A stretch of 64,000 nucleotides of DNA. Source: Diprion similis (Eukaryota; Arthropoda; Insecta; Hymenoptera; Diprionidae). The stretch spans positions 6,014,001 to 6,078,000 of the forward strand of contig NC_060114.1 in the NCBI RefSeq assembly GCF_021155765.1, in the 5' to 3' direction. Of this stretch, positions 23,645 to 34,390 are shown piece by piece (within the stretch, counting starts at the first letter, position 1; each line of letters opens with the position of its first letter). The position numbers and the translations under genes were made by a program. The notes below the pieces were generated by a model. The model had not been told where the DNA came from and ran no database searches. It saw nothing but the letters and a program-made list of their open reading frames with translations.

Positions 23645-24330
23645 TTTAACATGAAATCTATTTTCAAAAATGTATCATTTTCAGCATGTAATACTCACAG
23701 GTGTGACTTATCAGTGTAATGATATTACATTGCGCTCTGTCTACTAAGAAATAGTATTTTTTGTGGCGATGTAATATTTTCATGGTATAAATTGTGCCGT
23801 AATAAAAGAATACCAAGTGAATGCGAAATTATCAAACACCTCTAGCTATTTTTGAGTTATTTTATGGGTAATTTAAAAAAGCTTCTCGATTCTCCCCCTC
23901 CGATTTTCTCTTGCACTCAACCGTGATGATCAGGGTTATAGGGGATCTGACGTATAGAAGCTGCAACGTGGTTGGTTGCATCGAAGCCATTGAGCCAATT
24001 TTCATTTCTGGTTAGTTAATTCCATCGCCCATAAACGGTTGTAATTTTTTTTGTAACTCTGCTAAGCGTGGTAACATCGTCATAGCTTCGATCGATATAT
24101 TTACCAAAAAGACTTTTGTGAAATGCATTCCAGAAAGGAAATCTATTTCAAATCAAAAAACCGAATTTTCCAATCGTTACTTCAAATCTCTGATGTGAAA
24201 ATATCGGATTCTGGAAAATAAGTTTACAGAGCTGCGAACAGAACGAACCATAACGAGATAGTGTCTTATGAGTTGTTGGTGATGACTTATGGTGATTACA
24301 TATTGTATGAACTGAGTTCACTAAACATAT
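23645..24330 (+). pseudogene. Decayed duplicate of Pvr-like Ig exons 10-13
   Basis: This stretch aligns by eye, introns included, with 29360-30310 of the intact receptor gene in the same orientation. The counterparts of exon 10 end, intron 10, exon 11 (about 23880-24027), intron 11 start and exon 13 (about 24133-24270) are present, while most of intron 11 and exon 12 are deleted. Breaks: a Cys codon of the exon 11 ACATGTAGAAGC stretch reads TAT instead of TGT; the exon 11 donor gtgagt has become gttagt; in exon 13 the codons for Glu-Tyr have become Lys and a TAA stop at 24219-24221; and the Ig Cys codon beside it has also changed. Because introns are retained it arose by DNA duplication, not retrotransposition. 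Confidence 0.82.
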
Positions 24331-24927
24331 TTTCGATTTTATTTTAAAACATTTGAAAACTTGAAAAACTGTTCACTGTCACTATCAGAGCCCGAAAGTA
24401 TCTATATTTTTGGTTCGATCTGGAACTGCATGATCACATCATATCAAAATGGTGAAAAATTATAATGATCTGAATAATTTTATCAATAACTAACGTTATG
24501 CCACATCGTTAATACGGCCAGACAATCCATGCAAACTATTGTTGCATTAACAGCAATTCGCTTTAATCGGTGATGAAAATCCATAAGTCGCTTCACATTG
24601 ATAATTGGATCGATAGAACGTTTCTCTGTTGAACAATGCTTTCATCAAATTTCATTATACGTTCAGATAAAACTTGAATACTACGATTTGAACGCTTGAG
24701 CGTCGCAACGTTCGACTGCGTGGCTCCCCGCGTGCTCGTCATGCGCCAATGACGTCGATGCTTTTATCCCCAAGTTTCTCTGCGATATTCAGACTGATTG
24801 AGACAACGATGAGTATAGGACATTAAGTGATCTACAAAGCAACAAGATTGATTGTCAGTTACTCTGTCTCAACTGAAGTTCTCCTTTGATTCCTTCATCG
24901 GGTGATTTCGGCATACAAAGCAAGAAT
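24331..24927 (+). promoter_or_regulatory. 5' region of the Pvr-like gene
   Basis: A short GC-rich patch at 24695-24765 includes a TGACGTC word. A perfect initiator, TCAGTT, at about 24856-24861 would leave a leader of roughly 70 bases before the ATG at 24928; no matching downstream promoter element follows it. Either this start or the stronger one at 23262 could drive the gene. Confidence 0.35.
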
Positions 24928-27900
24928 ATGGAACGTGTCGGTTATACCTGGGCTTTGGGAGCTTTGGCATTATCAGGTTTATTTCTGGGTAATTTTAATG
25001 AACACATACTTAAGGGGTAGTTGCACATCTTTTTTTTCAAAAAAATCGACTTTTTAAAAACTATAGATACTTGCAGTAATTATACGTAGAATAAATAGAA
25101 ACTACTATTTCAACTAGAAAGTTCGAGAACCGGTTGAAAAATGTGAAACAATGGAAAGATCTTAGTAAAAAAAGGAAATCGCGGTTTTCTCGAAATAACG
25201 TTTTTGACGCGGCTGACATTTCACAAAACGAAACTATTGCACCTATCAATCTGAAAATTTAACGGCTTATTCCTCATATGTATATGCTATATACTGAAGT
25301 TCCATTAAAATTAATTATTGATATTTAATCCATTGTTCAAATAATTTAAGTTGAAAAAAGGTCAAAAATTTCAAAAGTCGGCAAATTTTTTTTTTTTTTT
25401 CATCAATAGAATTTGCATAATTCTGTTTCAGGCGATTGCAACAAGTGTACTTTTTGACAATCTCTTTTTTTTCCTCAGAAGTTTTAAAGTTGAGATATCG
25501 TGTCAGCCAAATTTAAAAAGGAGTAACTTTAGACGACCATACCAGCGAAATTTACCATAAAAATAGAATCAAAAATTCTCTTTCATGTGTCACAAATTTG
25601 AAATTATTAAATGAAAATTCATTTGAAAAAAATGTTATTAAAAAAAGTCATTAAGATGTGAGTGAATTATATTAAAAAAACTTTTTTACGAGGAGTTGTC
25701 CAATTTTCGGCCTGACATACTTTCGAGTATTTATAATAAATGTTGAGTTTTGAAGCCCAAAATACTTCGTACCACAAAGTTTTCTAAATATTCAATCTGC
25801 ATTTTCACTGCTGATGAATATGCAAGTAGAGCATGAAGTTCGAGTTTTTCGATAGCACACTATTTTCATATTTCTTGAATACCGTAACGATCTCGTGCAC
25901 GTAATTGAAATTTCTTTCCTAATTTCAAAATTATACGCCTACGTGTGGTTTCAGTCTTATTTTTATCACGGTCTTACTTTTCTGGTATTTATAATAAAAT
26001 TGCTGCGTTCGTCGTGTTTGTTTTCGATTTTCCTGCTTCTCTTTCGCATGTGTGTAATCATTCACCTCCGATAAGACAGCTACACTCGTGGATATTCCGA
26101 GTTCATTAGGCCAAACTTAATCTCTACGGGTCGAAGACTGAGTCACCTTGAAATTGCAACTTACTCATATTCTCACTCGAGTTGTTGGATCGTGATCTTA
26201 GGTAATGAATAGGTACTGCAATAGACTCAAACGATAATCTCCCTTCATACGGTAGTCATAAGACCGAGGCTTTCAATTTTAGAATATCATGATCACTGCT
26301 TTCGTTACGAGTCAGTGAATGTGATAATATTTATTTGGGTTCAGCTGTTTACTGATCTTTTTAAAGCTCGATTAACGTTACTCGCAGTTGATCTGTAATC
26401 AGTCGACAAATTTATAATTAATCAATCGTTACATCCTTCTCAACAAAAGTCACCTATTTTTCTGCAGGTATCACGGCTCGGAAACCAAACATGATTCCTG
26501 CGAAAGCTGAGTTGCTCATTCAGGAAGGAGACAATCTGATAATATCATGTCAGGGTGACGACGACATTCAGTTTTCATATATGGATATTCCGTATCATGC
26601 ACGTGTTGTTTCTTACGCTCATATATGTATTCATTGACGCTCGCAGTCCGATGATGACGGTTCTGCAACATTCTAAAAGATGTGTATAATCATTATCGAT
26701 AATGAATTTTTAGGATCTGCACTGGTATTACAATGTCACGTTTGACAAGAATTCTGGCCTGCATACGTTCATTCGTCCTAATGCCACGTCGGAGGATACT
26801 GGATGGTACGCTTGTGCTTACAAGGATATAAAAATAAAGAACGATGCAGAAACTATCGAGCATCCTGACGAAAATATCACTTGGATTTACGTCTACGTGA
26901 ATTGTAAGTAATAATGACTTTAAATATCTGTGAAAAGTTCTCATATACCTGAATATCTTAGAATGAACCTTTTATAATCGTTTTGCTGGATTAACGCTTT
27001 TACTAGCTAATCGAATTTTTACTACTGGATCATGTATCGCCTGGTAGTAATTTTGAATCTTTCAGCATCTAGCATATTCGCGCCTGATCCACCGATCTTC
27101 GAACATTACTTAAAGCATTTCATTGGGCAAAAGACCGGAGGATCACTGGTCATACCGTGTCGACTGAGTACGCCCAAAAAGCTGTCAGTTTCGTTAAAGC
27201 ATTTCAGCGGTTCGGTAAGTGCAGCGTGCAGATGAGACCTATTGAAGGTGAAGTGCAGTTTATAGAATCGAACTGGAGAAAGAAGCTTCTCTGAGGAACT
27301 CATTGTGTCGCAGTTCAATAAGCTTCTTTTTCAAGATAGTACATGCAGTACATTTTTAGGGTTTTATAACTTGAAAACAAACTTTGTAAACTTTTTAACA
27401 TTTGCACAGTGAACGTGTAATACTAATCGTACATTGCAAACCTAATATTTTTTTACATTATTTCACCACCATATTTCGGAACTCAGTTATGTAGTGCAGA
27501 TTCAATAATTGAATTGAGTCTATTAACCGAAACGATTTCTTTAACTTCTTGGTCGGTGGTATTTCCTGACGTGCTATTAGATTGGCGTTCACTTTCAAAC
27601 CAACTATATTGTACCAGTGAATGTATTTCGTATAGTTTCAACCTCCTTGATTATGATACCTTATGTTTATTATTCATAGAGTTCGAAGTTGTCAGCTGCT
27701 GGTTTTCAATACGACCCAAAAATTGGATTTATCAAACACAATGTTAGTGAGTCGTCGAGTGGCACATATATGTGCCATATATCACACAGACATCACTACT
27801 TAAATCCAAGTTGGTTTTATCTCACAATGCTGAATTATGAAGTTTTAATAGGTGATAAACTTTATTCAATAAAGATTTCAATAGTAACTATAGAGTGTAA

Positions 27901-30900
27901 CGATAACAAGTAGACACTTATTTCGACAGACACCATTCTTTTTTTTTGTCGATATTCTAGCTTGTGTTTGAAATGGTGGAATCTTCTTAACTTTTATCCT
28001 CATACCATTACGAGGAGGTGCTAAAAATATTTTTCAATATTCTGTAATACTTTCTCGATCTATAGCCGATCAGCTTGGCGAACCACTGCCACCACTCGTT
28101 GACAGGGAAGAATTTCGAGGTTTGGCATGGGGACAAAATCACACTTTTAACTGTCATTCGGCAGATGATAATGACGTACCGTTGCAAGTGGAGTGGAGAG
28201 TTCCATTTTCGGTACCCGTAAGTATCACTGATAACGGTATCGAGCGAAATTTTCGAAAATACTTGTATCCTGTATTTAGCGATCGCAAAAAAAATCGCGT
28301 TAACTAACTTTCACGGGGTTGGAATAGTTTCAAGGCAGTCGAGGTCGTTGAATTTGAATTTTTGAAAGTATTCTCGAGTTTTCTCGATCCATGAATTTGC
28401 GCTAACTCCAGAAACCGGATAACAATATGGTGGAACATCGATTCGAATACTATAGTTAATAACTTGAACTAAACACCGAAATTTCAGAGAGAGAGGTTGC
28501 TCCAAATTCACAATGACGAAATGAGAGCAGCACAATTGACATTATTCGATGCTCAGGAAAGCGATCGCGGGGATTATACGTGTACCAAAATAAAACGATA
28601 TGTAAAAAGTAGTGTAACGATGCATGCGGAATTTAACGGTGAGGGCAATAATCTGAAAATCGCAATAAAAATGAGCCGATTTTTGAACGATGCGAAACAT
28701 GTTACGATTTTCCCCAGATCCAGATATTAAGTACATCAACGTGACCGCGTCCAGTGGGAATGCATCTTCCGTGACTGTAGTTGAAAGAACAACGGCAATT
28801 TGGAATTTGTCCATCGACACATATCCCAAAGCATATACCGTTGAATGGTAAGCCATGCTCTTAATTCTGAATTCTAATAATGTGCGAAAGTTTAAATGAA
28901 CGATATATTTTGGATGAAATTATTGTTTTCGTCAGTTGATATTTCATCGTTAACGTTAATAATGATTCCAGGATGGACAGATATAATCGGCTAATTACAA
29001 ACTCTAGCAAGTATTTGCACACTCAATCACGAACGAACAATACTTTCAAAATATTTGATGCAACAATGGCTGATATCGGTGTGTACACACTTTTCATCAG
29101 CACTCTAAACTACTCCAACTACTATGAACTCAAATTGATGGTTTTAGGTAATACCCCATAAATCCGCATTCAAATCGTCACCAATTAAGTTGACCAAATT
29201 CTTCTAACATGGCCGATGAATTTACTTCACAGCTCAACCAGTCGTTCGTATTGTCAATTCTGTTTCCTATCACACACAAGGACAACCTGCCGTCTTTTCC
29301 TGTTCCTCAACAGGCTCACCGTTACCAAACATAACGTGGGAATATTTGGAATACCCTGACTTTCCGTCGAAATCCGTTTCCAAATACGCATCATTTTTGG
29401 TAAGTAAAACTCATAGATGTAACTTATTAGTGCTGTAATATTGCATTGGGGGCATTCAGATGAGAAATAATTCTATTCAAGTTATAGCGTAAACTGTGCA
29501 GGATTAAAAGAAAATCAGGTATACACGCAAAGCGATCAAACATTTCTAACTTTTTTATTTATCGTAAGAGTAATTATTGAATTTTCTGCATCAAATCCAG
29601 AAAATCCGAGACGAAACTCATTCATTCTACTTCGAAATCCTCTCGCATTCAACCATAAGGATCAACGCGACAGGAGATCTGACATGTAGAAGCTGCAACG
29701 TGATTGGCTGCAGCGAAGTCGTTGAGCCAGTTTTAGTTTCTGGTGAGTTGATTCCACTGACCATAAACGGTTAAAATTTTTTCTGCCGAAGTTTCTACTC
29801 AGCAAAACATCAAATTTTCAATAATTATCCTTAAATTTTGAATAACAGACGCAAACGGATATTTCGGTGTAATGGATCCAGGCACTGTGGCGGAAGGTGA
29901 TACTGTCAATTTAACGTGTGGCGCTTCCGTTTATAATTTCACCAATAATATTGCCTGGGAGGTAAACAACTCCACGGAACACGGTAACGTCGTCAAAACT
30001 TTGTTTCACATCCTTTGATATGCACCTTGGATTCGTATAAACGAGCAGACTCAATTATATTTACTAAATAAAGTTTCGTGAATTTATTCCAGGAAGGGTA
30101 TCAATTACAAATCGAACGACAAAATTTACCTTCCAATCGATACTTCAAATCTCTGACGTGAAAATATCGGATTCTGGAGAATACGTTTGTAGAGCTGAGA
30201 ATAAAGAAAATCACAACACGACGACGGTGTCTTACGAGTTGTCGGTGAAGGGTATGTGCATTATGGTGATTTCTGTTTAGATGTACCGAGTGAACTGAAC
30301 GTATATTTATCATTTGCGCCGGTTTATACTACTAGAAAGAATAGTACATGTCGATATAAGGGCGACATGATGGGCATTTACAGCGAGTGCGATGTTTTTA
30401 GCACGAACCGTAGTCGAGGCGAAAGTAAGTGCTAAAAACATCGCACGAGTCTCAACACCTCATGTCGCCCTCTTATCGAACACTGTTTTTTATAACAAAT
30501 GTATGAAAAAGTTGCGCACAATTGTGACACAGTCTCTGGACGGTATGTCACGAATTACGATGCCCATAACTGAAATGGCTAAACCACGTGGCGCGCCAGA
30601 AAGGAATTGTGCGGCACGTACCGAAAACATCGCGCCAGATTGAAATACGCTCAGAGATGGCGCATCGATAGCATAAATTGAGCTTGTTATGCTCGCTAGA
30701 CATGCGCAGAACGTTTTGCGCAGGTCTGGCGCGTGATACTGACGGTGGCTCTGCAAATGTCAGAAAAGTGCCACAATATGACCGCTTCCGAGGCCCAAAC
30801 AAGCAACTTTTTCATACATGCGTTATAAAAATGAAAATACAATTAATATAAGGTACTAGAACCACAAAGTCTCAGAAAAATCTGAAATTTCTATGCATTT

Positions 30901-33191
30901 CAAGAGTGCAGGTTGCTCATGTTTTCAATTGACTGTTTTAGATGCGCGTGTTCCATCAATCAGTGATAAATCAACCACAAACAATACTGAAATTGGAATT
31001 GACTTAACAAACGACGAACACGCCGAAGTGAGACTAACTTGCTTTGCACGTGGGTTGCCATACCCTGAAGTAACATGGCTGAAGGTAGTTACAAATATTT
31101 CATACCACCAAATATGTATTGACAGCTAATTTCTTCGTTGATGAAATAATTGTTTGAGCAAATTTCGAGAAACATCACTTACATATGAGTTACTATGAAA
31201 AATTATAAAAAAATCAAGAATTTTTTACGTACAACAAAATGAAATTAGAGCCTAAAATTTATTCATTTATTTTTCACTAAAATTTTTGAGTGATGTAACT
31301 GAATTTCTTTGCATAAGTTATTCAATTGAAAAGGCCAAAAGTTGAAATACTGTTGATGAATTATTAACTTAGATTGATTTATCTTATGAATTTTTTCAAA
31401 TAAAATCGTGTATACATTTGAAGGATTCTTGATTCCAATATTTAAGGTACCTAACAGACTTGAATTCGAACTTTTCTAATTAGTTTCATACGCAATAATC
31501 GCATATTGGATATTAATGAAATTCATCTGCTCGTGAGCTAATAGAATTTCCTTTAGATCTCCTGAAAAAAATCTTAAAATTTTAAAATTCCTTAGCTTAA
31601 ATATGTATTTTTTCTCTCAGAGTATTTCAAAATTAGGAAAAACCCACCAGATTTGATCGATATCATTCAACAGATTAATATTCTAATGGATTAAAAATCT
31701 GTTCAATATGTATTCATCCCTATCTGTGCGCACTTTCTGAAAATAGCAATCATTTTGCAAGAAATTCTGAATCAATTCAAAGTTTTACGAAACATTGAGT
31801 GGATGCTCGTAAAAACTCTTAAATCAGTCACGTGTCACCACCCTCAAAACACCTCAATGCGAACTATTGCAGTGTGAGGTTGAATGGTATTAGGATAACG
31901 GCAAGAATTCGTGAACGAACAAATATCCGTTGCTGTAAACCGAAATATAAAGACATGGTTACTGAAATTACATTCAAAGGTTCTCGTATTACATTTATGT
32001 ATACGTCTTTATTATAAATTTCAGTAATCGCATGAAATAAACACAGGCCAAAAAAAACGATTATCGTATTTATGACTAAAGTGTTAATTTGATCGCATAT
32101 CACATTGAGTTGATCTTTGAAGTCATTGGAGTCAATAAACTTAAAGAAGTTTATTTGATTGTATTGTTAGTTTATAGAGTCTTGTTGATACTGTATAATA
32201 TGCGACTCAAAATTCGGATACGTATTTCAAAAACAGTTGCAAATTTGTTTCAATTTTTTTTTTTTTATCATTTTAAGTGTTCATTACAGTTGTAATCAAT
32301 ATAATACTTTCAATTCAAATCAATAAAAATTCCATTGGCAAATCCTTCGCGTAGTTGGTTCGATGACATGGCTTTGAATGAGTTACCTTCGAGCAGTTGA
32401 CTTACAAACAAACTGACGACGAGTGTTGGTACAGCGAGGATTGTCCAACCTTATGGTGTGGTTGGCAGTATTTCACTTATTTCTCAATGTACTCATCTTA
32501 TTCCCGTTTGAATTTTGTACAGGATGGCAAACCACTCGTCAAGCACAGCGAACAGTACGCAATTTCAAAAAATAATTTTGAGCTGTATATCAAATACTTT
32601 CGCGGCCTCGCAGACGGCGGAAATTACTCGTGTCAAGCTAAAAATCGTGTTGGCACAATCGAGAGATATATGAATATTATAATCACAGGTAAAAATTTCT
32701 CCGAATGATTCCAAAAAGTAACTTGTACAGTATAATATTCATTAATGTCTTTCGCTTTTAGCTATCTTCTCATTTTCACTTTCTTTCAGACCGAAAAAAA
32801 GTTAGCCGAAAGCGAAAGGCATTAATGAATATTATTGTATATCACCTAAAAACCAAAGTAATGACCGTGATATAATTTACAGATAATCGGTCATACAATT
32901 ATATAATATGGATCAGTTCGATCTGTGTTCTGATCGCAATACTCGTTGCACTGATAATTTATACGAGGTTGAAAGTTAAAGGACCAAAGGTAAGTACATT
33001 GTTGGCACTCTTGCGACAAAAATCAACACAATATTTACTTAATTTTATTTACACAGAATTTGAAAAGGGAAGTCCGAAGGATGGCGTTGTCGGAACTTGA
33101 TCAACAGCCCTATGACGACTCTGTGAACGACGAAGATGAGGTAATATCCAATAATCAAGAATCCTCTCGAGACCGACTTATTCGACTGTAA
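24928..33191 (+). CDS. Kinase-less VEGFR/PDGFR (Pvr)-like receptor, seven Ig domains and one TM helix
   Basis: A cell-surface receptor-like protein. Exon 1 (24928-24988) encodes a signal peptide. The other exons are 26468 to about 26590, 26714-26903, 27066-27214, 27680-27851, 28066-28217, 28488-28638, 28718-28847, 28972-29147, 29233-29399, 29601-29742, 29849-29983, 30093-30251, 30942-31084, 32523-32688, 32883-32989 and 33057-33191. There are two exons per Ig domain with phase 1 between domains. D1 has DLHWYY and ends in WIYVYVN, D2 has LVIPC and SSGTYMCH, and D4 lacks both Ig cysteines, as in VEGFR/PDGFR D4. Many N-glycosylation sites. The TM helix runs from YIIWISSICVLIAILV. The tail has SELDQQPYDDS, like the receptor juxtamembrane segment, then stops at TAA 33189-33191 before any glycine loop. 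No kinase motif follows. It is probably a decoy or co-receptor (inference). The donor after D1 exon 2 is unresolved: no good phase-0 GT was found. Confidence 0.75.
24989..26467 (+). other. Pvr-like intron 1
   Basis: A 1.48 kb intron between the signal-peptide exon and Ig domain 1. It holds T- and A-rich tracts and a segment around 25010-25700 that reads like a degraded transposon, but clear termini could not be set. I see no gene in it. Confidence 0.5.
30351..30479. mobile_element. Foldback element in Pvr-like intron 13
   Basis: The left arm 30351-30404 (TCGATATAAGGGCGACATGA to GATGTTTTTAGCAC) pairs with the right arm 30429-30479 (GTGCTAAAAACATCGCAC to TCGCCCTCTTATCGA). The loop is about 24 bases. 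The arms are long enough to form a stable hairpin in the pre-mRNA. Another TIR element starts about 11 bases downstream. Confidence 0.75.
30490..30828. mobile_element. MITE with about 28-bp TIRs in Pvr-like intron 13
   Basis: The left end, 30490-30519, starts TTATAACAAATGTATGAAAA. The right end, 30800-30828, is its near reverse complement, ending CATGCGTTATAA. The element is 339 bp with no transposase. It carries AGATGGCGC at 30655-30663. TTATAA at each tip could be part of the TIR or a palindromic target duplication; this cannot be decided from one copy. Confidence 0.7.
31085..32522 (+). other. Pvr-like intron 14
   Basis: A 1.44 kb intron that splits Ig domain 7 after VTWLK. It is AT-rich with no coding exon that I can recognise. 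The neighbouring introns 10-12 and 16 are only 67-201 bases, so this one has probably been enlarged by insertions. Confidence 0.5.
32728..32840. repeat. Near-perfect hairpin in Pvr-like intron 15
   Basis: The left arm 32728-32763 (beginning about CAGTATAATATTCATTAATG, ending TTTTAGC) and the right arm 32802-32840 (GCCGAAAGCGAAAGG to TTATTGTAT) are inverted copies with few mismatches. The stem is about 36 bp and the loop about 38 bases. It could be a tiny MITE or a microRNA-like hairpin transcribed with the host gene; no known microRNA was recognised. Confidence 0.7.
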
Positions 33192-34390
33192 AGATTTACA
33201 TTATTATAGTCAGTAAAAGCTTGTCAGATTTTTATACTCAGGCAATATTTGTTTACGAATAATTTGTTTTATACTCCAAGTTCAATTATACGATGAACCT
33301 GCTTGTACATAATATAAATTACATGAATTTGTATATTAAGTATTTCTTTCCCCACTCGTTCGGTAACGGAAAAGCATCGGAAAGAATACTACTGAGGTAT
33401 ATACGTACAGTACTTTGATTAATTTTATGTTATTAAGCTCTTTTTAGGTTAGGGCTGGTTTTGAGTACTTTCTTTCATTTCGTTTTGGTAGGGAGCAGGT
33501 AATCATCAGGCAACGAGGCTCTAAATCATTGGAAGTTACCGAAGAACTTTCCTTGTAATAAAGTTAAGACCATCTGTTCATTAGCTTATAAAATTTTTAC
33601 GTATGGTAATAATCTTATGTTATTGTCTGTTGTTCAGTTGCAAACTTTACGCTTGTTATGAGCATTTATAAACGAAACTAATAATCATTCGGGAATCTTG
33701 CATTATCGCATTATGTTATGAAGTAGAGGTCAATTGCTCTCTCTTTCTAAGAATTTTATAGGCTGTGTCGATTGCTGCGTAGAGCTTGCCAGGGACGTAA
33801 TATATACGAGATCCCCCGATGCTCCAGTATTGTAACAATCTCGAATGACCAAGAAACAATTTGGGGTGCGTTATTAAAAGTTCTGTAACATTTTTGAGTA
33901 AGAAAAAAAAATATACTGATATCTTTAAATTGTAATTTACGTACATTTTTATTTTATCCTAACTAATCCTCAATGTTTACTAAGAACATTGAGTTTCCAT
34001 ACAAATTTGAAGTTTAAAAGTTTTTAACCTTACAATAATTGATGTGTTATAAAAAAAAAATTTGCAATTTCGGTCGCGGGTCGCAAAATTATTAATCGAG
34101 GAACCTGCCTCTATCAATATCGTCACCCGATTGCATTTTTTATTTATCTAAATCAAAACATTGGTATCGTCAATCAGTAGTCGTGTTCTGCAGTGCCGGT
34201 AAAGCCTGTTGAAATTGTCGGTAACATTATTATCGATCTGAATTCTATGATGTCGATGTTTTAATAAATAAAGTTTTCGATTCTTGTCTTATGGAAAATT
34301 TCTCTTAACACGTATTTCACTGCATCAAAGCTTCTCAATGCGTCGTGAAAAAACAAAAAATTCCCAAGACCTTCCGTTCGTGATTTTCAA
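33192..34390 (+). other. Pvr-like 3' UTR and downstream repeat
   Basis: No kinase exon or other coding exon was found after the stop. AATAAA signals occur at 33557-33562 and near 34263-34270. The segment 33960-34075 is a copy of a dispersed repeat also found at 40478-40590, sharing the exact word CTAAGAACATTGAGTTTCC and an A-run. The segment 33716-33740 shares GTAGAGGTCAATT with the same second locus. Confidence 0.5.

Noticed and set aside
25010-25700. Transposon starting TTAAGGGGTAG
   Set aside because: A terminus-like start was seen but no matching inverted or direct end could be found, so boundaries would be guesswork.
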